The translations under genes were made by a program, and so were the position numbers. From the NCBI GenBank assembly GCA_001414485.1, contig LLEY01000009.1, forward strand, positions 248,001 through 312,000: a stretch of 64,000 nucleotides of DNA, in the 5' to 3' direction. Position 1 is the first letter of the stretch, and each line of letters opens with the position of its first letter. The notes beneath the pieces are model-generated. The model was not told the DNA's origin. It worked only from the letters and a program-made list of their open reading frames with translations, and searched no databases. Source of the stretch: Calycina herbarum (lineage: Eukaryota; Ascomycota; Leotiomycetes; Helotiales; Pezizellaceae). Below are positions 11,539 to 23,112 of this stretch, in pieces.

Positions 11539-11837
11539 TTCACAAGGGGTTTCCAGGTATGGGTTCGTTATATTGGAGGCAATCATGGGTTCTGGAATGT
11601 GGAATTTGGGTTCGGGAATAAGGGCATCGATATGAATTTCAAGATTGATCGGATTAGGTCTTAGGAAGCTGGGTATCTTAATATATGCCTGCGGTTTCCC
11701 TTCCTCATTACACTCACATCTTCTTCTCCTTAATGATATGTAACTGCTGCTGTCTTTGTACTCTATTGAGACATTTCAATTACCGCTCTGAATGTAGACC
11801 AACAGTGTAGTTCGTCCCTGATGATTCGTATCTTCGC

Positions 11838-12622
11838 TCATTGTTGCGGATGATACACACAAACCTCCAACCCATTACTATACGGTACTGTCAAGTTTCG
11901 GAAGCCACTTCCCTCGTCCCGCAGGTAGGCTAAAAGTTGCTTATATGCCTCCTTTGAACTGACTGTGTTATCGATTATTACAACACCACCGTCTTTCAAT
12001 TTCTGTTGAACGATCTTCAAAGTTGGAAGAGCAAGTGGTGCCCAAACTGCAGTTTCATTAGTCCAAGGCATTCTCAAGGCCCCCGAAATGTGCTGAAAAG
12101 ATTGAGAAATGACAGTATGAGAATACATAATAGCCGGAATAAGTACTTACTATCAAGTAACAGCAGATCAATAACCGGCAAACCTGCACTTAATGTCTCT
12201 AACAAATCCCCCTCTCTCAGCTCGATGAACTTTAAAATCTCTTCCCCAGCTTCCTTCCAATGACCCCTCGCAATCTTAATCTTACTCTCCTCCTTCTCTG
12301 TCGCAAAGACTGTCCCTCCCTCGGGGTGATTCTGCCCAACGGCAAGAGCGAGATAAATAGTACTAACACCAAAACTCGTCCCGGCTTCAACGATATTCTT
12401 GGCATTGATCATACGTGCAACTTGATAGACGAATTGACATTTATCTTCATCCAGAGCAATGAATTTGTCTCGCATTAAATCATCGAAGGAAGAAGTGCCT
12501 TGGGTTTTGTAGACGGCCCGATCTATGTGTGATTCTTGGTCGATGGATTGGGCGTGGAGGCGGGAGAGGAGTTGACGAATATGTAGAGGCGCAAGAACGG
12601 GGTTAGGGGATTCAGTGGCCAT
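11838..12622 (-). CDS. SAM-dependent O-methyltransferase (class I, catechol/caffeoyl-CoA type)
   Basis: Two exons, 12622-12151 and 12046-11838, total 226 aa. The intron 12047-12150 runs GTAAGT to CTGCAG. This acceptor gives the family-like junction LLLLDIWAPLALPTL, whereas the first AG (near 12080) breaks the frame. Motif I is VEAGTSFGVSTIYLA (about residues 75-90), followed by ATEKEESKI for the adenosine-binding acidic residue. The late VVIIDNTV strand is the post-I/metal site region. Expected role: methylation of a phenolic or small hydroxylated substrate in the cytosol. The substrate cannot be told, and no biosynthetic cluster is evident beside it. Confidence 0.88.
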
Positions 12623-13406
12623 TTTGAGTGTAAATTTTGCTCAACACAAATGCAGAAGTGTCGGAAAAGAGGTTTGAAAAGAAGTTGTTGAGATGAGGGG
12701 TCTTTAAGCGAAAGTTCTGGTGGTGTGAGTCATACTTCATGTGACAAACAAAGACTACCCGCGGAGATATTTCGAGAGCCCAGCGTAAGTTTTTCACTCG
12801 GCTTGTTTCACTCGACCTATACTCTCTTACCCCGCTTTTAAGCTGAACTCACTTAGGGCAGCATTACCCCTAATGGGTTCCTCGGCACTGAACTCGGCAA
12901 TGAATAATGAGGTGAGACCACGTGCATTATCAGTTCAGACTAATAATTAGTTCTTAAATAATTCTAAAAGTTTGAAATGGATACACCTTTAAATAACTTA
13001 GTTGACCTCGTTACGAGAAGGTTTGGAAAGATTAAATCAATTATAGTGTTGTAGTGTTGTAGTGTTGTAGTGTACAGGTGTACATGCACGAAAGCTACTG
13101 TGAACTTCACCCACCACGTTGTTAGATGGATCTCCAATTAATTCAATATTCAAATTCAATGCTAGTTCGAGAATATGATTCAAGTTGCGATCTCCCCTGG
13201 ACAAGGGAAGGGTGAATAACTACCCGTAGTCTAAGCTTAAATCAGGATAACTGTTCATCATGGTTTTTTTCTCTATTTGCCTACAGCCTTCTTCCTTGCT
13301 CCCAATCTGTGGTCCCTACCCGTTTACAGAACTCTCCCCAAATTTCGACACAGCACAAGACTAAACCTATAACTTCCACTGCCAGTACGACACTTTCGCT
13401 TTCAGC
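12623..13406. other. Intergenic with an 8-bp microsatellite
   Basis: No gene seen. Four copies of a TAGTGTTG unit lie at about 13044-13074. The remainder is unremarkable. Confidence 0.5.
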
Positions 13407-13868
13407 ATGGCGCGAGACAACATGAATGTCAAACCTGGCCGGGCAAATCCCTCTTCTGTATCAAACAACACCATTCCAACAGCAGAAGTTCCCAAGCAAA
13501 CCGCCTTGGAGCTCGCCGAAGCGAAGAAACTTGCGACGACAAAGAAGTATATCGAATTTCTATGCGAGTTTCACCACTGGGCAGATCAACAAAAGAGAGT
13601 CAGAGAAGATGACCTCCACGAAGCAGGAGAAGCAATGAGTTTGCTTAAGAAAAGATACGAGCAAGAAGTAATCGAAGGAGATCCCCGTCAGGAAGAAACT
13701 GCAGAATCGATTGAGTCGGCGGAAGAGCATATGGCATCTGTAATTGAATTCAACAATAACAAGATGGCAATGATTGAGAGTGCTGTTAGCAAAGTGGAAC
13801 AGAGTGCTAGGGATGATGTTGAATCGGCGATTTTAGAATTTTCGAAACTGCAAAAGGAGGTTTCTTAA
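13407..13868 (+). CDS. Small coiled-coil family protein (TPLxxAEAK family, member E)
   Basis: 153 aa, single exon. A polar leader of about 30 residues is followed by the family N-terminal motif, here QTALELAEAKK (about 31-41). The central motif is LLKKRYEQEVIEGDPRQEET (about 78-97). The long Glu/Lys/Ala helix ends in FSKLQKEVS. The central motif matches the pseudogene at 23899-24378 (KYESEVAENNPQQEKT) and, less closely, the gene at 23113. There is no signal peptide or TM segment, so it is likely intracellular. Function unknown. Confidence 0.75.
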   Translation: MARDNMNVKPGRANPSSVSNNTIPTAEVPKQTALELAEAKKLATTKKYIEFLCEFHHWADQQKRVREDDLHEAGEAMSLLKKRYEQEVIEGDPRQEETAESIESAEEHMASVIEFNNNKMAMIESAVSKVEQSARDDVESAILEFSKLQKEVS

Positions 13869-15530
13869 AAGAATGCAGTTCTTCATTCTCTGAAGTAAAT
13901 TTGCGGGGTGGAGTTTAGGAAATCATTATTGTAGGTAGTAGGAGAATCAGAGACGTAATATTCCACTGTTAGGCAGTAATATATTATTTTAAGAAATATA
14001 CCCAACATTACAGTACCAGAAGCTACAATGTGGTTCCTACTTCACACCCCAACAAGGACACCAAAAATAGAAACCAAATGGAATTATTGACATATTAGTA
14101 ATTTTGGGGCGTTGCTCTGTGTTAATACAGACACCAGTCTTTTCCATCAAACAATTAATAGAGCTGGAATCAGTTTCGTGTCAGCGAGGGTAGTAGAGCA
14201 CCAAGGGAGTGGGAGTGGAGAGGTATTGGGAAATTTCGTTGATAAGATGATTCGAATTTCACCTATCCAGTTCTTCCTAATGAATAACTTACAGTTTCCT
14301 GATTTCCTCACGTTCTTTCATTCCATAACTTCTGAATATTTTATGTAGTGTGCACTGAGTATGGCCGAGCCTCGGCGTATGACCGGGAGGATGGCCGATA
14401 CGCGGCCGCACTATCGGTGCCCCCCACACGTACACTGAGGGAAATAGCTAGCCAACCTCCTCATTTTATTTTCGACCTTTCGAACACAACACCTCCAACA
14501 GCAACCGATATGAGGACGAATCGCCCGTCCGAGCAATGTTCGTAACCCATTCCCAGAACACAGCAAGGAACGAGTCAGCTAGGCAGCTTCCTTCTCAATT
14601 AACATCGGCCGTCATCGTCAAATGCTCAACGCCTAAAGGTGCAACCTGATCACTATACATCGACATCACTGAGACGATTCTTCCCGTTCTCAGTTTGAAA
14701 GTCGCCTCATGGAAAGAGACGTCAAATGCTCAATGCCTAAAGGTGCAACCTGATCACTATACATCGACATCACTGAGACGATTCTTTCCGTTCTCAGTTT
14801 GAAAGTCGCCTCATGGAAAGAGACGTCAAACCATAAATAGTTTCTCGTGGCAGAAAATTCTTTTCGGGTTTTTCTTTTGCACACGCCACAGCAAGCACAA
14901 CGGAAAAAGATAGTTTCCCAAAGTCATGGATCGTCCGAGTACAGTGCGACTATCCATGATGAGGCAATGCTACATTTTCCGGCGAATTTTGGCTCAATTC
15001 TTTAAGATCACAGAAGCCTGAGATCCAATTGTATACACATTGGAGTGTTTTGTCATTCAATTCTCGCGTTCAGTGCTACCAATTTGCCACTCTTTTCAGC
15101 CATCGCATGCTCTTGTGGTCTTGAAACTCTTGTCGCCGGAAGCGTTCTCCACTATTCTATTGTGTCGTTGGTGCAACCTTTGGGAGTAGTGTTCCACGGC
15201 TGTGCCCTCTTCTAGTTCTCCGGGGTGCACAAGTTGTACGACGTCCTACGAATTACAATGGTTTATCGAGTACCAAGACTATGGTATCACATTGTTGATC
15301 CAGGTTGATACGGAAGCAGCTGGCGATTTGCTCATGAGCTCACATATATTATCCATCACGAGCATGCAGAGGCATGGCTTGCATTTTCAGTTTCAGGATC
15401 TTGCGCCACAATATCTTTCTAATTCTTGCTTTTGTTTGGCTGATTACCATATAAGTCGTAAAGAGGTACCTTTACAAAAACAAGAGCAACCAGCACCAGC
15501 ACTCTGTTCTTCCTTTTCAAATATCTCGAC
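13869..15530. other. Intergenic, promoter side of the MFS gene
   Basis: No supportable gene in 1.66 kb. It contains the 104-bp tandem duplication listed separately. I searched by eye for a GATA-type siderophore regulator site (ATCWGATAA) and did not see a convincing one. Confidence 0.45.
14616..14830. repeat. 104-bp tandem duplication (two copies)
   Basis: The unit starting CGTCAAATGCTCAA at 14616 recurs at 14720 and begins a third time at 14824 for only 7 bp. The copies differ at two positions (C in copy 1, T in copy 2). It lies about 0.7-0.9 kb upstream of the siderophore-type transporter start. Confidence 0.95.
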
Positions 15531-17478
15531 ATGAAGCCTTCCAATACAGCTCATGGGCCCTCATACCATTCTGAAATGCATCCCAACCTTCCTGCCGTCA
15601 ACAGTCTTCACTCGAAGGAAACGAGCTCATGTACTTCGGAAAATGACAGCTCCATCACTACGAGTGATATTCGTAGTGGCAGAAACGTCATAATTGACGA
15701 GGAAGCTCTGCCAGGCGTTAGACAGGCTGAAGCTATTACCCGTGTATGGAATAAAAATACTTTATTTGTTGCCTATGCATGGTCAGTTACCGTGAGGACA
15801 TTTATTTTAGACACTGCTAATTCTTATTAGCATCTTTCTGGTCTTCTGTATCAATTCCCTTCAGTACCAAGTGCAGCTAGCACTCAATCCCTACGTTACC
15901 AGCGCGTTTGATTCCCACGCTTTGACCTCGGTCGTTTTAGTTATGTCCAATATACTTAGTGGTGTTCTTCAACCCCCAATTTCCAAAATCTTGGATTATT
16001 GGGGGCGGGCAGAAGGCCTCGTCATTATGGTATGCATATCTGCGTTTGGAAATGCACTTACGGCAATGTGCAAAAACGTACCTACATATGTTGTGGCCCA
16101 GGTATATGTTTTCCAATTTACTTCATGCGGATTTTTACTGATTTCTGGAAGTCCTTTACCCATGTTGGATTCATGGGTTTGATCTATGTTTTGGCGGTGG
16201 TAGTTGCAGACACTACCTCCCTTGAGAACCGTGCCTTCGCATTTGCTTTCGCCAACAGCCCTTTTATCTTCACGGCCTTCGCCGGACCATCGTTGGCGCA
16301 AGCTTTCTACATCAGGACTGGTTTCAGATGGGTATTTGGTTGCTTTGCTGTTATTATTCCCGCAGTCACCTTACCGATTATCGCAATGATGTTCTACCAC
16401 CAACACAAGGCGAAAAAGCTGGGACTTTTGATCACGAAGGAAACTCAGAGGACCCTATGGCAGAGCATGAAGTTCTTTGCAATTGAATTTGATGGTATTT
16501 ATTCTCCAATTCCATCGCGGAAGCCGCTAACCAATCTGTATTCTAGTCCTCGGTGTGGTCCTGCTCTTCTCTGGACTTACCCTTTTTCTCCTCCCATTTT
16601 CTCTCACTGGTCCCGAATCTTACAAATGGACTTCCCCAGTGATCCTAGGCATGATCATTCCAGGCGTTGGTTGTTTGGTCGGGTTTGGTTTGTGGGAACA
16701 ATTTGGGGCAACGACACCATACCTTCCTGGCAACCTACTTAAAAATCCCTCTGTTATTGGAGCAGCTTTGACTGGTAGTGGATCATTCGCTGCATATTAT
16801 GTTTGGGATAATTACTTTACTTCATTTCTCCAAGTTGTTCAAGGTCTCGATATCCAATATGCGGGCTTCATTGGGAATGTGTCAAATATTGCAAATTGCG
16901 GCGTCGCGCTCCTCATCGGTCTTCTAGTTCGTGTATCAGGCCGCTACAAATGGCTCGGCTGGGCTAGTATGCCAATCCAGTTTGCTGGAGGGATCATGAT
17001 GGTAGTCTTCCGACAACCAGACACCAAACTAGCCTACTTGATTATCTGTCAAATTCTAGTCTCCCTGTCGGCTGGGGCTCTATATGTTTGTGGGGATATG
17101 GCAGCAATGGCCGTCGCTGAACATGGAGGAATTGCTTCGGTTCTTGCTTTTCTAGCTCTTACTGTCTCCGTCGGTACTTCGCTTGGTGGTGCCATTGCTG
17201 GGGCGATATGGTCAAATACACTACCCGAGCAGCTGATGAAATTCCTTCCCGAGGATTCGAAAAAGGAACTGGCTGAAATTTATGGAAATTTGGGATTGCA
17301 ACTCAGTTTTGAATTTGGACACCCAGTGAGAACGGCTCTCATCAATTCTTACTCTGTTGCTCAATTCCGACTGGGTATTGCGGGAACTTGCACTTTACTC
17401 TTAACAGTGGTTGGCGTCGCGTTGTGGAAGGATGTTCGAGTGAAAGATTTCAAGCAGATCGGAGGAGTTGTGCTTTGA
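15531..17478 (+). CDS. MFS transporter of the siderophore-iron (Sit1/MirB-like) family
   Basis: Four exons (15531-15781, 15831-16101, 16152-16494, 16547-17478) give 598 aa, a normal length for fungal siderophore transporters. A 75-residue cytosolic leader precedes about 14 hydrophobic segments. Family-like landmarks are IFLVFCINSLQYQ at TM1, DYWGRAEG in the first inner loop, SYKWTSPVILG, and a late loop with DNYFTSFLQVVQGL. Introns are 49-52 nt. At intron 2 an alternative donor at 16108 would add two residues (VY). Expected role: import of ferric siderophores across the plasma membrane; the substrate is inferred from family only. No siderophore synthetase is in the window. Confidence 0.88.
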
Positions 17479-18414
17479 GGAGGAAGTCGCTGTTTGTTGG
17501 TTGTTTCTTTTTTTGCTGTTCATCTGATACATGGACTCACGAGGGTTTTGCGGATATATGAGATTCTAATGGATCAGTATGACAACCACCCTCTAATAGG
17601 AAGGTTGTGAGAATTCATGTATATTTTGCCGAAGTTTCGTTATGTTCACCCTGCTTGTTTTCACATCTACTTCGTAGTATCTATTTTCAAAATAGTTTCT
17701 GTTCACACCAAATCCCATGAACACTTCAAGCATCACGTCACCGAACCACCAGTATGGTCGTCGCAAGCCCAAACCCAATCCACATCCTTTTCCAAATGTT
17801 GTTTCTCCACTTAAGCGGATCTGATAACTTTATCCCTCACCGGCCCACTTTCCTCTTTTAGCCAATAATGACCCCTCCATGTTCCGCATCTATGCGCAGT
17901 TCCGAATCCCGATATCGGCGAAGATCGCACATGAGAACGACAGTATCTGAGTGGCTGGCCATGTATTAAAGTGGGTAGGTTTTCAATCAGATAAGATGAA
18001 GACCGTGTCAAAATCTAATCAGATCCTGCACCTCCCCTCCTTTTTTTCCCTTGGCAAGGTTTCTCCTTCCTTCCTGGTGGTGGGATGAATGGGATTCATT
18101 GGCTGAAGACGTTAATTTATTGCAAGTTTAGCCAACCCGATTTTGTCACCGCCACCTGGGATCCACAGCCGCGCGCAAAATCGGGAAGTACGTAACCGGA
18201 CAGCTTGACGGACAGCCTTGTGAAGGGGTATTTAGGTCCGCATAGTATAAATGAGGCTTCCCCTCCTTCGGCCCCCAACCTTGCTTTGTGGTTACACTTT
18301 TTCTGCGTGATGAAACCTGTTGGCTTCTTTTCGAAACTTTTGAATCTTTTCCCGCCGTTGTTACAGAGTAATCGTATTTTTCCGGCTCGACCGAATTCGC
18401 AAACGTTTGTCAGT
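17479..18414. other. Intergenic with likely promoter of the FAD oxidoreductase
   Basis: No gene seen. A TATAAA box is at about 18245-18250. An in-frame upstream ATG at 18310 would add a 35-residue basic/hydrophobic leader to the next gene. Confidence 0.5.
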
Positions 18415-20143
18415 ATGCCTTCCGCGGTCACTGAGGTGAAGCCAGTCAGGGTATTGGTTGCTGGAGGAAGCTATGGAGGTCTTGCTATGGCGTTGAATTT
18501 GTTGGATTTGACAAAGGGAAAACATGCTCGATTCACGGGAAAGGAGGGAGTGGATGAGACGAAGAAGGTTGATGTGAGAATAAAGATTGTGGATGAAAGG
18601 GATGGTTATTGTGAGTTGTCTTAACTATCCTTCCTCGAAGCATGGTGGTTTCCCCGAAGGTATCACAAACAATATCATTCACGATTTCTTTATGGGGAAG
18701 GTGGGAAATTTCCAAACATCACGGAGAGATCGCCGGGTTGACAACACATGACGAATTCGGGAGAAATTGAATGACACAGCAAACTAATGACACATTCGTT
18801 GCAGTTCATTTAATCGGCTCTCCACTCGCATTCTCATCAGACAAACATGCCGACCAATTCTGGGTCAAGTATACCGATATCCCAGCCCTCCGTCACCCCT
18901 TCATTTCCGTAGCTCAAGGCAGCGTCTCGAAAATTGACCCCGCAACCAAGACCGCCACAATAATCGATTCGAAAACCCAAAAGGCATATGAAGAGGAATA
19001 TGATTATTTCGTCGCAGCTAGTGGATTACGGAGGGAGAAACAAGTCGTGCCACAAGAACTCACGCGGGTGGCATACTTGGAGGAGGCAAGGAAACAAATT
19101 GGAGGTGTGAGTGTTGGTGAGGGGTTGAAGGATGGAAAGGGGGTTGTTGTTATTGGTGGGGGTATGTTATATCCCCTTTAAACTTGATTCTTGAAACCGA
19201 ACTGATCCTTTTGGAATTAAAGGAGCTGTCGGAATCGAAATGGCATCCGAAGTCGCACTTTATCATCCAACACAGCGGGTAACACTCATCCACTCCCGCG
19301 ACCATTTACTTTCTTCCGAGCCGCTTCCGGCCGAAATGGCAGACGTTGCACTCAAAACTCTCGGTGAAGTTGGTGTTGAAGTTCTACTCAACAAGCGTGT
19401 CAGTTCAAGTGCGGAAGAGGAAGAAGGAAAATGGCTTTTGAAACTCAACGACGGCACCGAACGAACAGCTGGATACGTTATTTGGGCCATTTCAAAGTGC
19501 AATTCTACCTCCGGTTATTTGCCAAAAGAGACCGTGGATGAGGAGGGACTTGTAAGAATACAGGACAAGTACGTTACTCCCTCTTGCCGCGAACTAATTA
19601 TACTAATTCACCTCCAGTCTCCATTTCAAAGACACTATCCCAAACCCCTCATACCATTTCGCATTAGGAGATATCGTTCAATGGTCTGGCATTAAGCGAT
19701 GTGGAGGTGCTATGCACATGGGATTCCTAGTCGCCACAAACATGCATCAAGAAATTCTTATTGAGCAGGGGCTCTTGAAGGCTCATAAGTTTTTGGTTCT
19801 CCCTGAGGTTCAGCCAATGATGGCGTTGGCCTGTGGAAAGAAAGCAATCTCCTACTCGAAAGAAGCTGGTGTTGCGGTTGGAGAAGATGTTATGGAGATG
19901 TTCTTTCGCGAAAATTTGGGTTTTGATAGTAAGCTTCCCCCTCAGGATATCTTGGTGGAGTAGGTGAGATGTCTTTCTGTTACTAACCTTACTCCAACAG
20001 TTTGCTGGGAATATCTACAACTCGGAACATCAAATGATGAGCCAAAGAAGAACCAAGACGAGATCGCAAAGTTGGAGGAGAGCGTGAATGACTTGGAGGT
20101 GAAGGAGAATCTTGTGAATCAAGAGGTTGGTGTTGAGGCTTGA
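18415..20143 (+). CDS. AMID/FSP1-like FAD-dependent oxidoreductase (Pyr_redox_2)
   Basis: Five exons (18415-18610, 18805-19161, 19223-19568, 19618-19928, 20001-20143), 450 aa. The N-terminal FAD-binding Rossmann motif is VLVAGGSYGGLAMALNL. The second NAD(P)H-binding motif is VVVIGGGAVGIEMASE, created by intron 2. The flavin-binding segment near the C-terminus is FALGDIVQW. The family includes AIF-homologous mitochondrial-associated proteins and NDH-2-like quinone reductases, so NAD(P)H-dependent quinone or radical reduction is a likely role. The start at 18415 has a better context (A at -3). A start at 18310 would give a mitochondrial-presequence-like leader. The last exon adds a charged helical tail not needed for catalysis. 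Confidence 0.87.
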
Positions 20144-20331
20144 TTTTAAGTGGAAATAAAATGCATTAGGGTGGTGTTCGTGGCGTTAATATGCTGTAGA
20201 ATTTGATATGAATAAGATGAATTGGGAGAGTATGAAAACAACTTTTGCTATGCAGAGTTTGATCATTCTCAAAGAAAGCGTAATAAGATCTAGCTGCTGC
20301 CAACTAGATGCGTCATCCCAACGCCCGTCCG

Positions 20332-20685
20332 TCAACATCGAGCCCACGTACCATTACCTGCCATGAACACCTGTGTATCCGCATTATATTCTTTCTTCTT
20401 GAGCTCCACTAACTTTTCGGTCAACTCTTGAATATAGTTTGCTATGATTCCTGAACGATGCGCATCCTTCTGAGCTACCTCCTTATATTGTTCCCTCAAG
20501 TCCGTGATTTCCGCAGCGAGCTTGACCATCCTCTCCTCTGTTGTCTTTCCACTGAATTGCTTTGAGGGGTGTTGGTCGTTTGAGTAGCGGATTTCTCGTA
20601 CCTCAATACCAGCGGCTGTCATCATGGCGTCGGCTACCTCCAGGGGAGTTTGGGTGGGAAACGTCTTTTCAGGTGTAGTCGACAT
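20332..20685 (-). CDS. Small coiled-coil family protein (TPLxxAEAK family, member C)
   Basis: 117 aa from the ATG at 20685, which matches the MSTTP start of member A; an ATG 19 codons upstream is also open. The N-terminal motif is TPLEVADAMMTAAG followed by EIRYSN, the counterpart of HLEIRYRN in member A. The rest is a charged helix with LREQYKEVAQKDAH in the central position. The end (NGTWARC) differs from the KGSPL ending of members A and B. A possible GTAATG donor sits just before it, so a small 3' exon may be missed. Function unknown. Confidence 0.72.
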   Translation of the reverse strand: MSTTPEKTFPTQTPLEVADAMMTAAGIEVREIRYSNDQHPSKQFSGKTTEERMVKLAAEITDLREQYKEVAQKDAHRSGIIANYIQELTEKLVELKKKEYNADTQVFMAGNGTWARC

Positions 20686-21439
20686 GGTGTGGTTTGTTAT
20701 CGCAGGCTCTTGTGTGTGTGTGTGTGCGCGGTATCGTATCATTTGTTAGATGGATGGAAGTTCGTTGAGAAGTAGATAGTTTAGAGAGGAACTTTGCTAA
20801 AGGTTTCTTACACATGTGTACAACTTCTGACTCTTTGATTCACTTCCGAGTGCCCCTGTAGATTACAATTGAATGTATTCTGGGGGTAAATAAATAATTA
20901 GTCAAACAATGCCACAATAGAAATAAACGGTGATTGGTTAGAGAACTTGGAATACGGGGAATGCTTCCAATCAAGTATCTGGGTTTCAAATTTAAGCGAA
21001 TTGGTGGGACGGCGGTGCTAGCGGCCATGAATCATGACTTGTATGTTGAACTATGAGGGATGAAGGCACAAGAACACATTCGGATGAAAAATACAGTGGT
21101 GTCTTGAAAACTAAAGAGCTGGATATTGAAAAAGGTAATGAGTTGAAAGTTCGGGATCGATGCAGACAAACAGTGTATGTACTTCGGAAGAGATTTCTCC
21201 TCCCTGCTGCAATCCTGGTTTCAATAATTAAAGCAAACCCATAAAGCGTCTAGAATGGCTTGATTCTTACTTGGTGACGATGTTATTTAGAGATAACCCA
21301 TCGAGGATACTTTTTTATTCACGGGTGGAGTTTGAAAGTGGTTTATTGGCTGTAAGCTTTATTGATGATAGTCTGATATCTAACTGATACCAAGACCCAT
21401 TCTACTTGTGTTTACTTGTGTCTCCCATGAACTAATCCA
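20686..21439. other. Intergenic unit 1, homologous to 22140-22345
   Basis: About 20925-21165 aligns with 22130-22345, sharing GGTGATTGGTTA, a TTTAAGCGA segment, CTATGAGGGATG and AGTTGAAAGT in the same order. The two stretches are upstream of neighbouring coiled-coil genes, showing that the genes spread by tandem duplication together with their flanks. The shared ATTGG is a CCAAT box on the genes' strand. Confidence 0.75.
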
Positions 21440-21835
21440 TCAAAGAGGAGATCCCTTCAACGTCCAGACCTCCTTAATTGCCTTTAAAACCTCAAAATCA
21501 GCATCAGCCTCCTCCTGCAAGTGCTCGTCTCCGATAGATTTGGTGATAGCGTCATTCAACAAAAGTAGCTTGTCTTGTAACTTTTCGATCGATCTTGCTA
21601 TTTCTATGAAACCCGAATCGTTTTCAGCTTTCTCGTATTTTGCCCAAAGAGGTTTGAGTTCATTTTCTAGGTTGTCCCTCTCTTTTTTTGTGGCGTAGTA
21701 CTGTTTTTGTGCTCGCACCCAGTTTTTGTAACGGATGTCAAGATGGTTCAGACCTGCAGCTTTTAACTTGGCTTCGGCTATTTGTAGTGGGGCCGTGGTG
21801 GTATTGTGGTTTTGGGGAGCTCGTAAAGAGAACAT
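21440..21835 (-). CDS. Small coiled-coil family protein (TPLxxAEAK family, member B)
   Basis: 131 aa, single exon. After a short polar leader comes APLQIAEAKLKAAGLNHLDI (about residues 15-34), closely matching member A (TPLQKAEAKMAAASQKHLEI). The central helix carries LWAKYEKAEND. It ends EVWTLKGSPL, matching DVWCAKGSPLV of member A. There is no signal peptide, TM segment or cysteines, so an intracellular helical-bundle protein is likely. A CTATAAATAA TATA box lies about 115 bp upstream on the gene's strand. Function unknown. Confidence 0.78.
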   Translation of the reverse strand: MFSLRAPQNHNTTTAPLQIAEAKLKAAGLNHLDIRYKNWVRAQKQYYATKKERDNLENELKPLWAKYEKAENDSGFIEIARSIEKLQDKLLLLNDAITKSIGDEHLQEEADADFEVLKAIKEVWTLKGSPL

Positions 21836-21945
21836 GGTGTATATATATTAACGGAGATTTGGGGCAGATATCTGTATGTGCGGTGTCTTCGTAAGATAGT
21901 TGGAAGTTTGTTTAGAAAATTAACTGCGAGACAGGGCAAGAGACG

Positions 21946-22070
21946 GGTTATTTATAGTTGAAAATTACTTTGGATGTGCACGTGTAAGGTGACCATCCCT
22001 TTGGAATAACCAGATGCCTCCCCTTGAATCCTCCGGCTGACTGGATACAATCTCATGAATTGAGTGCATA
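21946..22070 (-). promoter_or_regulatory. Promoter of member B, homologous to that of member A
   Basis: Plus-strand TTATTTATAGT (TATA box CTATAAATAA on the gene strand), then a CCATCCCTTTGGAATAAC block and a GGCTGACTGGATACAA block. The same three blocks in the same order and spacing occur at 23627-23730 upstream of member A. Confidence 0.7.
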
Positions 22071-22356
22071 ATTTCAAACCCCTTGAATCACCTTGAGCAC
22101 TCCTGGAGATTGTAGCCGAGTGCACTCTATGGTGATTGGTTATAGGCTTTAGAATGAGTAGGGAAGTGATTCCAAACTACTAAAACTTTAAGCGAGCAGA
22201 GGGAAAATTTAAATCATGCATTGCTGAGCTATGAGGGATGGAGGCACTACAAGAGATTCGAATGAAGGTAGAAGAACACGATAGTATTTTGAAAGTTAAT
22301 GAACTGGGTATTGAAAAAAGAACCAGTTGAAAGTCTAGGATCGTCAAAAAACTGTC

Positions 22357-22869
22357 ACAGTGAGTTGCGAGTTAAGCTTGAATTTGCCCACTTTTTTTGT
22401 AAACCGAGCTTTTTGAGATTTCCCCCTTTTTAGGCACTCTTTTACCTATTAATTAACAACAACATATGATATACTATTTATAACAGGAAAGAAGAGGCTT
22501 ATATCTCCCCTTATACTCTATAAACTTTATAGGACAAAAACAGACAATTTTATATCTGTCTTGATTTTTATAGGGTCTTGGCATAGCCTGTCGACCTTAT
22601 AGGGGGTAGTGAAAATGTTTTCAAGAAAAGGGGTTATTTTAAGAATTATTTATCTTTTAGTTTACTTTTGTTATACTTACTTTAAATTGATAAATTATAT
22701 AGAAGAGGGATAATTAGATATAGCGCTTCTTTCTAGCTAGGCCTCGTCTCTTTTAGAGTACTTTTATTTTCTGTCTTCTAAAGAAAAGAGGAAGAAAGCC
22801 TTAAATAAAAAAAAAGCTCGGATTACAAAAAAAGTAGGCAAATTCAAGCTTAACTCGCAACTCACTGTA
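22357..22869. mobile_element. MITE-like element with 58-bp terminal inverted repeats
   Basis: Left arm 22357-22414 begins ACAGTGAGTTGCGAGTTAAG. The right arm 22812-22869 is its reverse complement with two mismatches. Length is 513 bp and there is no transposase frame, so it is non-autonomous. CA on the left and TA on the right suggest a Tc1/mariner-type TA target, although the left one has changed. It inserted between duplicated coiled-coil genes. The interior is AT-rich. Confidence 0.88.
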
Positions 22870-23112
22870 GCTCGACAATAAAGTACCCACCGGGAGGCTA
22901 CTGAAATAGTGATATAAATACTTTATGCCAGGATTTCTTATTATGATTTGATATTGTCTGATATTTAAGACACAAGTTTAGGTCTGTTGCCACAAGTTCA
23001 CGGAGGATAGGGAAAAGGTGATGGTCTCCTAAAACGATATCTCAAAAGAGTCTATTGTTTGTTTAACATGCTATCTAATTGATACCATGACCTATGTCGC
23101 CAAAGAACCCTT

